Shown in pieces: positions 46,309 to 54,917 of a stretch of DNA of 64,000 nt. Numbering within the stretch: position 1 is the first letter of the stretch; every line of letters begins with the position of its first letter. The stretch is taken from assembly GCA_013215825.1 (NCBI GenBank), contig JABSQN010000001.1:186001-250000 (forward strand). The letters run 5' to 3'. Below the pieces are notes generated by a model that ran no database searches, was not told the origin of the DNA, and saw only the letters and a list, made by a program, of their open reading frames with translations. Source of the DNA: Piscirickettsiaceae bacterium. GTDB lineage: Bacteria > Pseudomonadota > Gammaproteobacteria > Nitrosococcales > Methylophagaceae. The translations under genes and the position numbers were made by a program.

Positions 46309-46761
46309 ATGATTAAAGTTGTTATTGTTAGTCATGAACCAGAATCAGCCGTCGCTTTATTAGATTGGATGACCGATATTTCCGTGTCGGAAGTAACACC
46401 TTCTACCATTGATAAAATATTACAGCACGTTTTAGCAGACGCGCCGAATATTATCATTATCGAACAAAACCTAGAACCGATTAATGCGGATATGCTTTGC
46501 CACCTTTTATCTAAGCAACTCCCTAAAGCACAAAGTCTTATGTTGACCGATGAAACTCCAACGTTTGAAATGCTTCAAAATACAGGTTATAGCGTGCGAG
46601 GCTATATTACTAGAGAGCAACGTTCTAGTCTTGCAAAAGCAGTTAGAGTTGTCCACCAAGGTGAAGCGTGGTTGCCCCGTACAATTGTCACCGAAATGCT
46701 CAATCAATTTGCCAAAACAAACTTAGATTTTAATGAGTCACAACTGAAAATTGTAAATTGA
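46309..46761 (+). CDS. Degenerate receiver protein lacking output domain
   Basis: 150 residues. Reads as the receiver of a NarL/LuxR-type regulator: GYSVRGYITREQRSSLAKAVRVVHQGEAWLPRTIVTEMLNQF is the receiver end plus linker, but the helix-turn-helix domain is absent. The phosphoacceptor is E52 in IIIIEQNL, the acidic pair is weak (H9, E10), the conserved Lys is R102, while T80 is kept. It cannot be phosphorylated in the normal way; Glu could mimic a permanent active state. GGAGACAGGAG precedes ATG. The LapA-type adhesin gene follows after 210 bp. Confidence 0.7.
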   Translation: MIKVVIVSHEPESAVALLDWMTDISVSEVTPSTIDKILQHVLADAPNIIIIEQNLEPINADMLCHLLSKQLPKAQSLMLTDETPTFEMLQNTGYSVRGYITREQRSSLAKAVRVVHQGEAWLPRTIVTEMLNQFAKTNLDFNESQLKIVN

Positions 46762-46763
46762 TG

Positions 46764-46831
46764 GTAGGTTGGACTTCAGTCCAACATCGGATAGTTGTTA
46801 AAGTTTCAAATTGAGTTAAAACTCGACCTAC
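46764..46831. repeat. REP/inverted-REP pair before the adhesin gene
   Basis: GTAG followed by the hairpin GTTGGACTTCAGTCCAAC (46764-46785), then GAGTTAAAACTCGACCTAC on the other side, an inverted, more diverged REP ending CTAC. Confidence 0.7.
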
Positions 46832-46971
46832 AACACCAAAAAAGTAACATTAATTGCCAAATTAGTACCAAAGTACAATAGATTTCTCCCCAACAATGGA
46901 GGAAACTTACATCCAAGGTGCGAACAAATACGTTCGTGAAACAGATTGTAAGTTTTCTTGGGAGAGAAATC

Positions 46972-49900
46972 ATGGCTACACAAATCGGTACTATTACAAC
47001 ACTTATCGGCACAGCAACTGCAACCGCCGCAGATGGTTCAATTCGCAACCTACAAGTTGGCGATCAGGTTTTTGCTGATGAATTAATTTCAACTGGTGCT
47101 GGTGGTGCAGTTGAAATCACATTTGAAGATGGTAGCGTTATGGACCTTGGGCGTAACTCTCAAGTAGCGCTAGATAATGAAGCCTACGATCCTTCCGTTA
47201 TCTTGGATGCAACCGAAAGTGCCGCTTCTGACGTTGCTGCTCTCCAACAAGCACTATTAGATGGTGTTGATCCAACTCAGATTGGTGAAGCAACTGCAGC
47301 GGGTGCCGGCGCAGGAACAGAAGGTAATGAAGGTACTGCCCCAGTATTCGTTGACTACCTTGCTCCTGAAGTAACCCCAGAATCTGGTTTTGAAACTACA
47401 GGTGTTGGCGTTGAATTTCCGGTTATTGAAGAAGAGCTTCAAGCACCAGAAGAAGAACTACCAACGGTTAGTGTTTCTGTTACCGTCAAAATTGATATTG
47501 AAAACCCTGATGATCCACAAGATCCTCCAACGACGGGTGATCCAACACCAGAAAATCCAGTTATCGTAAGTGGTAATGCGGCAAGCATCCTAGAAGGCAC
47601 TGGAGATATTCAAACAGAAAATGGTACAGAATCCAGCACGAGAGAAGTAACCTTTGTTTTAAGTTTGGATAAGGCATTTGAGCAAGATGTAGATGTGACC
47701 TATGAATTAAGACCTGTTTCGACAGATGGTACCGCTGACAATCCTACTGATTGGTTCGATGGCCTTTCTCCTCAAACGGTGACTATCCCAGCTGGAACGA
47801 CAGAATTCCCCGTAACAGTAAGTATCGTTGAAGATCATCTTGATGAAGGCAATGGCACCTTTGAAATTGTAATCTTGAGTGCAACGAATGCAACTGTGAA
47901 CCCAGATGCAGACTCTGCAATGGTAACGATCTTTGACGATGATACAACGCCTGTTGCAAATCCAGATACAAACTTTGTTCAAGCTACACCGGTTCAAGAA
48001 TTCGATGAAGAATATGAAGGTGATTTTCAAATTTCTCAACAGAGTGAAGCAGCTTCAACGTCAGGCAATGTATTAACTAATGCATCCTATGAATATGATC
48101 CTACTCCTGGTGAAGATGGTGATGAAGTTGCATTTAACGATGTTGCTGATACTGATGAAGATGGAGACTCTTTAGTTGTTACCGGTATTATGGATGGTGA
48201 TGAAGACCTGGCTGTTGCTGCAAGCACTACTTCCGCTGATGGCACCGCCATTACGGGTCTATACGGTACTCTGACGATTGGTGCGGACGGTTCTTACGAA
48301 TACGTTGCCGACCCAGAACAAACGTCAGAACTTACCTTTGATGAACAGGTACAAGATCAATTCACTTATACAGTGACAGACACTTATAACCAACCACAAA
48401 CAACAACACTAACGATTACCATTTTTGGAGCGGATAGCGGTGTTGAAATAACTAATTTAACACCACAAGTTGAAGGTGGTGATGTTCTTGTTGATGAAGA
48501 TGATTTAGAAGGTGGTTCTGACGGTTTACAATTAACAACCCAGCAAGGTACGTTTACTATTGATGCACCTGATGGTGTTGGAAATCTTAATATTAATGAT
48601 CATACGATCATTTCAAATGATTTCTTTACAGCTACTAGCTTTACTACTCCAGATGGAAATACACTTTCTGTAACTGGCTATGACTCAAATACAGGTGTAG
48701 TCACGTATACCTATACACTTGAGGACAGTGAAACACATAGCACGGCTGGTGAAGACAGCATATTCGAAAACCTAACCGTAAATCTAACTGATACAGATGG
48801 TGACTTTACATCAGGTACATTGAGTGTCCAAATCGTTGATGACGTACCTGCCATGACAGTGAGCGGAACAGCGACTGTTGCAGAAGATGCTATTGGTACG
48901 ATTGACGGCACATGGGATGACGCAAGTGCAGGTGCTGATGGTGCAGCGGCAACGATTGTACTTATTGGTGTGACAGAATATGCCATTGGAGCAGACATTG
49001 CTCTAACTGAAGGTACCTTGAATGTGGCGAATGATGGTACTTGGACTTTTGATCCAAATACAGGTTTAGACCAAGACACAGCACAAAGTGTGACCTTTAG
49101 CGTCCAAGTCACGGATGGTGATGGTGATGTAGCGAGTGATAACCACACAATTGCGATTACAGATGGTGCAGGTCCACAAGATGCGAGCCCAATTAGTTTA
49201 TCAGTAGATGAAGATGACTTACCTTTGGGATCAGATGACACGCCGGAATCATTATCTGACAGTGACACATTGACGTTCACTCTGGGCTCAGATGCATTAG
49301 CGAGCATGGTTTTTGATACTGACTTGACTAATCTTGCACTGAACACAGATGGACTTGCTGGAAATGATGTTACATGGTCTTACGTTAACGCAACTACAAT
49401 CACTGGTACAGTTGATGGTCAGTTAGCGATTACGTTGACCTTGACACCTAACTTGGTTGCAGGAACAGCGAGTGTTCAAGCGACCTTGTCAGACAACTTT
49501 TTGCATACAGATAGTGATGATATCCAAACCAACCTGAACCTTGGTTCAGTAAGTGTTGTGGCAACGGATATTGATGGAGATACAGCGACGGGCACAGTGA
49601 ATGTGGCGGTTGTTGATGATGTACCAGTAGCAATCGACCCTGACATGGCATTTATCACTAATGTGACAGATGCACTTGGTTCGGTAACTGGTGTTGCTTT
49701 AGATATTGATGGTGTTGTTGCTAATAACGTTGGTGCAGACCAAACAGGTACACTAACGTTTGCAAATATTGCTGCTGATGGAACAGATAGCGGAGAAACA
49801 GTTAATAACGCTACTATTTATCTGTATAGCAATGGTACAACCTTAATTGGGTCAACCTTGTCTGATAGTGATTTTGATACGGTTAACGCTGATGGAAGCA

Positions 49901-51261
49901 CACAGGCATTTACCGCTGTATTAAATGGCGATACCTACGACTTTACATTGCAGCAACAAATTGATGGTGGTGTGACAACCTTTGGTGTTGGTGATGTTGG
50001 TTTCGATTTCGAAGGCGGTAATGATCCATACGCTTACTTCGATGACACTATTACAGGTGATGCAAATGGTGACCAAGATGTACTGTTAACCCCAATTGGT
50101 GGTAACACCGTTAATACTAATGCTAATGAAGGTGGTATCGCAGGCGGTAATAGTGTTGGTGCTGGTGAGGCGATGCGTGTTGATTATGTGCATGGTATCG
50201 CAGGCGATTCTTCAGCAAATGTGGGAGGTAATTCAGGGTATTCAAATGTTGCTAACCGAGATCATACCTTTGATGGCCATAATCTAGTAAATGGTGCTTC
50301 GGCTCTCTTTACTAATATTAATGGAACTACAGATATTTTAATTAAAGCATTTATTGATGATGATACATCAATAAATGTTGTAGGAGAGCCAACAGATTTA
50401 ACAAGTAAAAATATTACTAGCGTGCTTATTATATATAGTGGTTTCAGCGGAACTGCCGTGGAGGGTGACACATCAATCCTTGTTGGTGGTGTGACGTACT
50501 CTTTAGATTGGACTGGAAATGACGTAGTGATTGGTGGAGTTGTTGCGGACACTGAAATTGCAGTATTCACTGATGAGGGTTTAACTACTGTTGAATATTA
50601 TCACGATGATGGTGCCACATTTAAAGTGGGTGGTTTTGGTGCTTCGGTCCCAACACCGGGTGAGTTGATTAATCTGGACTTTGATTTACAGCTTGTTGAT
50701 GCAGATGGCGATATCGTGGTGATGGAAGATGGTATTCAAATCCAAATCAGTCCTGAAGATCATGAGATTCAAACGGGTGATGCTGGAGTTGATGATACGT
50801 TAACAGCCGGTACGCCAGGTCAAGCAGAGACATTAGTTGGCCTTGCTGGAGACGATACCTTAATTGGTAACGATGGTAATGATATTTTAATTGGTGGCTC
50901 AGGTGATGATATCTTAACTGGCAATGGTGGTCTTGATACCTTTGATTGGAACTTGGGTGACCAAGGTACATTGGCTCTCCCAGCTATTGATACAGTTACT
51001 GACTTTACTATTGGTGAAGGTGACAAGCTTGATCTTTCTGATTTATTGCAGGGTGAGTCTGCTGATGCTTCAACACTTGATAATTACTTGAGTTTCAATT
51101 TTGCCAGTGGTAATACTACTATTGATGTATCAACATCATCAGGTGGAGATGTGACACAACAAATAGTATTACAGGGGGTCGATATAACGGCTAATAATTC
51201 ATTGACTGATCAACAAATTCTCCAAACCTTGTTAGATGGTGGGAATTTAAATGTAGATTAG
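46972..51261 (+). CDS. LapA-type RTX adhesin with N-terminal retention module
   Basis: 1429 residues; GGGAGAG precedes ATG at 46972. Residues 1-115 are a retention module (GTATATAADGSIRNLQVGD, FEDGSVMDLGRNSQ) with T108-A109-A110-G111, the di-alanine motif cut by the periplasmic protease LapG. Then an acidic linker and a Calx-beta domain (about 198-324). Cadherin/VCBS-like repeats lie 327-500, a T1SS-143-type repeat 502-627, VCBS 627-730 and a DUF5801-like repeat 741-888. Further beta-rich repeats run to 1265. Three or so RTX nonapeptides (GLAGDDTLI to GSGDDILTG, about 1290-1325) precede a C-terminal type I secretion signal. In Pseudomonas, c-di-GMP-bound LapD blocks LapG and keeps LapA on the surface. 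No lapBCDG genes are in the window. Confidence 0.9.
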   Translation: MATQIGTITTLIGTATATAADGSIRNLQVGDQVFADELISTGAGGAVEITFEDGSVMDLGRNSQVALDNEAYDPSVILDATESAASDVAALQQALLDGVDPTQIGEATAAGAGAGTEGNEGTAPVFVDYLAPEVTPESGFETTGVGVEFPVIEEELQAPEEELPTVSVSVTVKIDIENPDDPQDPPTTGDPTPENPVIVSGNAASILEGTGDIQTENGTESSTREVTFVLSLDKAFEQDVDVTYELRPVSTDGTADNPTDWFDGLSPQTVTIPAGTTEFPVTVSIVEDHLDEGNGTFEIVILSATNATVNPDADSAMVTIFDDDTTPVANPDTNFVQATPVQEFDEEYEGDFQISQQSEAASTSGNVLTNASYEYDPTPGEDGDEVAFNDVADTDEDGDSLVVTGIMDGDEDLAVAASTTSADGTAITGLYGTLTIGADGSYEYVADPEQTSELTFDEQVQDQFTYTVTDTYNQPQTTTLTITIFGADSGVEITNLTPQVEGGDVLVDEDDLEGGSDGLQLTTQQGTFTIDAPDGVGNLNINDHTIISNDFFTATSFTTPDGNTLSVTGYDSNTGVVTYTYTLEDSETHSTAGEDSIFENLTVNLTDTDGDFTSGTLSVQIVDDVPAMTVSGTATVAEDAIGTIDGTWDDASAGADGAAATIVLIGVTEYAIGADIALTEGTLNVANDGTWTFDPNTGLDQDTAQSVTFSVQVTDGDGDVASDNHTIAITDGAGPQDASPISLSVDEDDLPLGSDDTPESLSDSDTLTFTLGSDALASMVFDTDLTNLALNTDGLAGNDVTWSYVNATTITGTVDGQLAITLTLTPNLVAGTASVQATLSDNFLHTDSDDIQTNLNLGSVSVVATDIDGDTATGTVNVAVVDDVPVAIDPDMAFITNVTDALGSVTGVALDIDGVVANNVGADQTGTLTFANIAADGTDSGETVNNATIYLYSNGTTLIGSTLSDSDFDTVNADGSTQAFTAVLNGDTYDFTLQQQIDGGVTTFGVGDVGFDFEGGNDPYAYFDDTITGDANGDQDVLLTPIGGNTVNTNANEGGIAGGNSVGAGEAMRVDYVHGIAGDSSANVGGNSGYSNVANRDHTFDGHNLVNGASALFTNINGTTDILIKAFIDDDTSINVVGEPTDLTSKNITSVLIIYSGFSGTAVEGDTSILVGGVTYSLDWTGNDVVIGGVVADTEIAVFTDEGLTTVEYYHDDGATFKVGGFGASVPTPGELINLDFDLQLVDADGDIVVMEDGIQIQISPEDHEIQTGDAGVDDTLTAGTPGQAETLVGLAGDDTLIGNDGNDILIGGSGDDILTGNGGLDTFDWNLGDQGTLALPAIDTVTDFTIGEGDKLDLSDLLQGESADASTLDNYLSFNFASGNTTIDVSTSSGGDVTQQIVLQGVDITANNSLTDQQILQTLLDGGNLNVD

Positions 51262-51302
51262 TCGTTAAACAACAGTACATAGTTTAACAATCATCTGTTG
51301 AA

Positions 51303-51334
51303 TAAAGGCCGGTTTATAAATCGGCCTTTATTTT
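51303..51334 (+). terminator. Terminator after the adhesin gene
   Basis: TAAAGGCCG (51303-51311) and CGGCCTTTA (51322-51330) form a 9-bp perfect stem with a 10-nt loop, followed by TTTT. It lies 42 bp after the adhesin stop. Confidence 0.85.
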
Positions 51335-51412
51335 AAATCGTGAACTCATTTTTATCTTTATTTCCTTGATATTTCAGTTTAATCTATCAATACAGTTAAG
51401 GAAACATGAAGA

Positions 51413-51490
51413 GTGACAGTTAAAATCGGCATTATAAAAACGCTTATCGGCGATGTAGTTGCAACGGCTGACGATGGATTTAATAGTTAA
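51413..51490 (+). pseudogene. Truncated retention-module gene (second LapA-type adhesin remnant)
   Basis: GTG at 51413 opens VTVKIGIIKTLIGDVVATA then DDGFNS and a stop. This closely follows the start of the neighbouring adhesin (MATQIGTITTLIGTATATAADGS). AAGGA lies 12 bases upstream. A perfect terminator follows 25 bp downstream (51515-51542), so what remains is the first 25 codons and the terminator of a gene whose body has been deleted. A short functional peptide is very unlikely. Confidence 0.7.
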
Positions 51491-51514
51491 AGTTATTACA
51501 TTTCGTTTCGTTAT

Positions 51515-51542
51515 AAAAAAGGCACCTTCGGGTGCCTTTTTT
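51515..51542 (+). terminator. Strong intrinsic terminator after the adhesin remnant
   Basis: AAAAAAGGCACC-TTCG-GGTGCCTTTTTT: perfect stem with the extra-stable TTCG loop and flanking A and T runs, so it can act in both directions. Confidence 0.92.
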
Positions 51543-51683
51543 ATAGTCGTGAGTAACAGAACACTTGCAGCAAAGTCTATATCTTTCTGACTGATTATTT
51601 AAGAAATAAAGAGAAGTAAAAAGGGGGCAGGGTGAGGTTCCCCGAAGAAACTGGACGCCAACTTAATTGAATTGGAGTCCACA

Positions 51684-52010
51684 ATGAGTAGACAATATCC
51701 CGCTTTCACGAAAGAGTTTAAACTAGAAGCCTTAAAACTGGCAGAGCAGCCTACTACGTGTATCGCACAGCTTGCCAGAGATTTAGGTATTCGCAGGAAT
51801 ATGATTTATAAGTGGAGGCAGCAATTGCAAACGAAACAAGATAAAGCCTTTAAACGAACCGCGACCAATAACCAAATAGGCCACCACAAAGCAACACATG
51901 CTGAGTTATTGCAACACAACAAGCAATTACAAAAAGAGCTTGAACTGGCTCAAATGGAGGTCGGCATATTAAAAAAAGCCAAGGCCTACTTCGAGGCAGA
52001 AAAGAGCTAA
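51684..52010 (+). CDS. IS3-family transposase OrfA
   Basis: 108 residues; GGAG six bases before ATG. Helix-turn-helix FTKEFKLEALKLAEQPTTCIAQLARDLGIRRNMIYKWRQQL, then a leucine-zipper-like segment KATHAELLQHNKQLQKELELAQMEVGILKKAKAYF, the pattern of IS3 OrfA. It should bind IS ends, but the OrfB integrase reading frame that follows survives for only about 25-30 codons (translated FKFIAAQAINYPVHI and onward) before the sequence switches to a RAYT gene. It therefore cannot be active without a helper. Confidence 0.85.
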   Translation: MSRQYPAFTKEFKLEALKLAEQPTTCIAQLARDLGIRRNMIYKWRQQLQTKQDKAFKRTATNNQIGHHKATHAELLQHNKQLQKELELAQMEVGILKKAKAYFEAEKS

Positions 52011-52074
52011 GGTTCAAGTTTATTGCTGCCCAAGCAATAAACTATCCGGTACATATTTTATGTCACTGCCTGCA

Positions 52075-52498
52075 GGTGGAGCGGTTATCGTATGATGGTC
52101 GGGCTTGTGCCATGCCTGGCATGGTTGGAGATTGATTGGTTGTTAAGTCAGTTTGGAGGTTCGCGGAAAGTGGCTATCGACAATTATATTAACTTTGTGC
52201 GAGAAGGTATTGGTTTAGCACCTATTTGGAAAAGCTTGAAACGGCAGGTTTTTCTTGGTGATGATACGTTTATAACGAATGTACAGGGGATGATGGTGAT
52301 TTTGGTGAGAACCCTAGAATGCAACGCAGGGCAATTGCAAAGCCGTTGAACTGGTATGAAGATAATGCGGGCTCACGAAATCAGGCGATAATTAATGCTT
52401 ATGCGAGTGGCGATTATTCGATGAAGCAGGTTGCTGATTGGTTCGGAGTGCATTATTCGACGGTAAGTCGTGTGGTCAAAAAAGCTGAGAATGTGTGA
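52075..52498 (+). pseudogene. RAYT (REP-associated tyrosine transposase) C-terminal remnant
   Basis: Begins in the middle of the gene as WSGYRMMVGLVPCLAWLEID and continues WLLSQFGGSRKVAIDNYINFVREGIG, typical of RAYT C-terminal halves. A frameshift near 52315 moves to the frame reading QRRAIAKPLNWYEDNAGSRNQ and ending with the helix-turn-helix ASGDYSMKQVADWFGVHYSTVSRVVKK. The HUH and catalytic-Tyr part is absent. The ending is homologous to that of the second copy at 53179-53637. Confidence 0.75.
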
Positions 52499-52525
52499 TT
52501 GTAAGAGCTGCCCCCGGTTATGCAG

Positions 52526-52792
52526 CTATCTTAATTGCTTATAAATATCCTTTCTGTGACCAATCTTTATTATGAGGATGAGAAATTTATTATCATGAAT
52601 TTCATAAATTATCCGATAATTACCTACTCTGACTTTATGAAAAGAATTATTGCCCTTCATTTTTGTTGTGGCAGGATCGGGTACATTCTGGCAGAGACTG
52701 TCTACTTTGTTTTTGATACGAACTAGGTCACGTTTGGGTAGTTGTTTTAAACTTTTTAGGACAGCAGGTCTAAATTCAACTTTATAAGTCAC
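52526..52792 (-). CDS. RelE/ParE-family toxin
   Basis: 88 residues, RelE-like fold, probable ribosome-dependent mRNA interferase. Seen: YKVEFRPAVLKSLKQLPKRDLVRIKNKVDSL, a MKGNNSFHKVRVGNYRIIYEI core (K-x-R-x-G-x-Y-R-I) and IIKIGHRKDIYKQ at the end, where His and Arg/Lys fit the catalytic pattern. It is 3 bp downstream of the antitoxin gene, as in classical axe-txe/relBE pairs. All residues typical of an active toxin appear present, so the pair may be functional. Confidence 0.9.
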   Translation of the reverse strand: MTYKVEFRPAVLKSLKQLPKRDLVRIKNKVDSLCQNVPDPATTKMKGNNSFHKVRVGNYRIIYEIHDNKFLILIIKIGHRKDIYKQLR

Positions 52793-52795
52793 TAT

Positions 52796-53047
52796 TTATA
52801 ATCCAAGTTGCTTCCAGACTTGATTGGCGGATATGTTTTCACCGGCTTCAGATAGTGCTTGTTTTGCATCTTCAATATCAATTACGTCTTCGATTTGTTG
52901 TAAGAGTTCCAATTCTTCTATAGAAATCAAGGCTGCTACTTTTTTCCCTCGGCGGGTTAAAATAATAGGATCTTGACCGTAAGATACTTTATTTATTATG
53001 TTTGAAAAATCTTTTCTAGCATTAACTGTGGTAATAGTAGTTGTCAT
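52796..53047 (-). CDS. Phd/YefM-family antitoxin
   Basis: 83 residues from ATG at 53047 (AGGAT seven bases before). Phd/YefM N-terminal DNA-binding part TTITTVNARKDFSNIINKVSYGQDPIILTRRGKKVAALISIEELELL, followed by an acidic C-terminal tail that neutralises the toxin (VIDIEDAKQALSEAGENI). The frame stays open 30 codons upstream, but those residues have no family match and lie in the mobile-element edge. It should repress its own operon and bind the RelE-like toxin. Confidence 0.9.
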   Translation of the reverse strand: MTTTITTVNARKDFSNIINKVSYGQDPIILTRRGKKVAALISIEELELLQQIEDVIDIEDAKQALSEAGENISANQVWKQLGL

Positions 53048-53109
53048 TTTTATCATCCTTATAGTGTACGTTTGGTACTTATTGTACGCTTTATTTTTAG
53101 ATAACGCAG

Positions 53110-53662
53110 AAAAAGGGGGCAGGTCTTGCGTTGCCACATCCTGTTTGTTAAGCCGAGCTTATGGCTAACCAATAAGAATTGAATTGGCGTGAGGATATAG
53201 TTTCAGACGATGAAGACCATTTGATTTGGTTGGCTGTATTTTCTCGGGTTTGTTCACGATTTAATTGGCGATGCCATGCATGGTGTTTGATGGATAACCA
53301 TTATCATAGTGTTGTTGAGATGATTGAGGGAAATTTATCGCAGGGAATGCGCCAGCTTAATGGTGTGTTTACTCAGAAGTCGAATCGACAGCATGATCGT
53401 GTTGGACATGTTTTTCAGGGGCGTTATAAGGCGATTCTTATTCAGAAAGATGGCTATTTACTTGAGTTGGCGCGGTATGTTGTGCTCAATCCTGTTCATG
53501 CTGGGATGGTGGTGGATATGTTGTATTGGAACTGGAATAGTTATTTAGCCATGATAGGTGAAAGGTCTAGTACGGATTGGTTTAAGGTGTATTATTCAAC
53601 GGTGAGTCGGGCGATTAGAAAATCTGAAAATGCGTGATCGCAAAACCTGAAGCCCCTTTCCA
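53110..53662 (+). mobile_element. Second decayed RAYT element with imperfect terminal inverted repeats
   Basis: Left end AAAAAGGGGGCAGGTCTTGC and right end GCAAAACCTGAAGCCCC plus TTTC (53640-53660) are imperfect inverted repeats. The space between them holds only the RAYT pseudogene. The element lies just upstream of the antitoxin gene, and its left edge overlaps the upstream extension of that reading frame. Confidence 0.6.
53179..53637 (+). pseudogene. RAYT with N-terminal and internal deletions
   Basis: Y1/HUH transposase related to IS200/IS605. The frame reads SRFNWRCHAWCLMDNHYHSVVEM (the HUH motif as HYH), then NLSQGMRQLNGVFTQKSNRQHDRVGHVFQGRYKAILIQKDGYLLELARYVVLNPVHAGM with the catalytic Tyr. 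The first 20 or so residues (usually MARPLRI...) are missing. After SYLAMIGER about 100 residues are deleted, and the last part jumps to YYSTVSRAIRKSENA. Catalytic residues remain, but start and substrate-binding parts are lost. RAYTs mobilise REP hairpins of the GTAG type, which are abundant nearby. Confidence 0.8.
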
Positions 53663-53678
53663 CTTTGTAACAATTAAA

Positions 53679-54443
53679 CTAATTAAGTAAGCTACCCAAT
53701 CCACTTTGTTTTACGGCCAAATTTGCCCCATAGATATAATCTTGATAGCTTTTCTCTTTTATAATTGATTGTGCCAATTGTTGAATACGCCGATTATTCA
53801 TGCCGGGCTTAATACGCTTATCATAAAGTAACTTCAACATGACATAATCTAAGCCCGTCAAATAACTATCAATAGAACGTTGGTTAAAAATAGATGGGAA
53901 TACGTCTTCAGATCGGTACTGCATGCCTAATGCTTTTGTTAACATTTCTGAAAAGCTGGTTAATAATCGAGCATAAGCGCGTGCACGATCTGTCGGAATA
54001 ATAACAGTCGACTGTTTAATGACGCCATTCTTAGTTGTAAGCAGACTGGTAGCTCCCAGTTTATGGTCTGCTATAGTCTGTATTTTGTATGTATTATTTA
54101 GCTTGAAATAATGTTTAACATCATTTCTTAATTGTTTTTCGGTCGTCAATACTATGGTCAGATTCGCCTTGTGCAATGAATCTGCTGGTTGAATTTTTAA
54201 TCCAGTAATTTTCTGAAGTTGATTAAGATGTGTGCTCACCAATTTTTCATGTAGTTCAATATCACCAACATGGTGTGTTATTTGATAATAGATTGGAGAT
54301 TGCCATTTTTTTAGCTTGGCACCATTAAGGGCAATTTTATTAAAGCTAGTTAGAATGTAATCATTAGATTGCCAAGGTGCGGCATGAATGTGCGTGGCAA
54401 ATGAGAGAGAAATAATTGAAATAAGACTGAGCAATAGTCGCAT
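53679..54443 (-). CDS. DUF2927-type secreted protein
   Basis: 254 residues with a signal peptide (MRLLLSLISIISLSFATHIHAA). The mature protein contains GVIKQSTVIIPTDRARAYARLLTSFSEMLTKALGMQ and YLTGLDYVMLKLLYDKRIKPGM, which I recognise as the DUF2927 pattern of putative zinc-protease-like exported proteins; the family call is from memory of these motifs. No HExxH is seen. It is transcribed away from the flagellar operon, and a 530-bp region with REP repeats separates them. Confidence 0.6.
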   Translation of the reverse strand: MRLLLSLISIISLSFATHIHAAPWQSNDYILTSFNKIALNGAKLKKWQSPIYYQITHHVGDIELHEKLVSTHLNQLQKITGLKIQPADSLHKANLTIVLTTEKQLRNDVKHYFKLNNTYKIQTIADHKLGATSLLTTKNGVIKQSTVIIPTDRARAYARLLTSFSEMLTKALGMQYRSEDVFPSIFNQRSIDSYLTGLDYVMLKLLYDKRIKPGMNNRRIQQLAQSIIKEKSYQDYIYGANLAVKQSGLGSLLN

Positions 54444-54917
54444 AAGGCAAATGTTTTCTATATTTAGTTAGTTTGGAATAAACCTTGTAAAAATTGTCCA
54501 TAATCATTTTTTATCGCGACTATAAATGAATTTATGTACTTAAGTCAATAAGTTAAATTAATGCTATTTAAAAATTTCCTTTCATTTTCATAGATCTTGT
54601 ACTAGAAAGATTGAGACTGTAGGTCGGAATTTATTCCGACAAGGACTGTTAATAAAGAATGGAAGTTAGACTGAAGTCCAACCTACGAAAAGGGTGGGTA
54701 TCTAGCTGTCCCGGTATCTTAGCCTTGAAGCTGTCGGTCGGAATTCATTTCGACATTGGGAGTTTGAAAAATCCCACCGGCATTTAAACACGTCTCGATG
54801 TTGGACTGAAGTCCAACCTACATTGCGAAAAACAAGTCGGCAACAGTTTGCCGCTATTTTTTTGACACCATTATTTAAAATAATGTAACCACTTGAAATA
54901 AAACAGATATTACTTGC
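54444..54917. other. Gene-free region with two REP pairs before flgB
   Basis: No gene recognised. First pair: GTAG plus hairpin GTCGGAATTTATTCCGAC (54619-54640) and inverted copy GTTAGACTGAAGTCCAAC then CTAC (54665-54686). Second pair: GTCG plus GTCGGAATTCATTTCGAC (54733-54754) and GTTGGACTGAAGTCCAAC then CTAC (54800-54821). The rest is AT-rich. Confidence 0.75.

Larger units (their letters stand above)
51618..52520 (+). mobile_element. Decayed RAYT element interrupted by an IS3-family fragment
   Basis: Left edge AAAAAGGGGGCAGG (51618-51631), identical over 14 bp to the left edge of the second RAYT element at 53110. Right edge includes CTGCCCCC (52508-52515), its inverse. Between them lie a left IS3 part (from about 51633 with orfA and the first codons of orfB) and then the C-terminal part of an IS200-like REP-associated tyrosine transposase (from about 52080). 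The catalytic N-terminal half of that transposase is missing. Order of events, IS3 insertion then deletion across both, is inference. Confidence 0.6.

Noticed and set aside
48711-49346. 211-codon open frame antisense to the adhesin
   Set aside because: Arises from the biased composition of the repeat-rich adhesin; no domain seen.
51684-52010. Intact IS3-family insertion sequence
   Set aside because: The OrfB integrase stops matching after about 25-30 codons, and the right terminal repeat is not found.
53047-53137. Longer antitoxin beginning at 53137
   Set aside because: The extra 30 residues have no family match and derive from the edge of the RAYT element; ATG at 53047 has AGGAT at good spacing.
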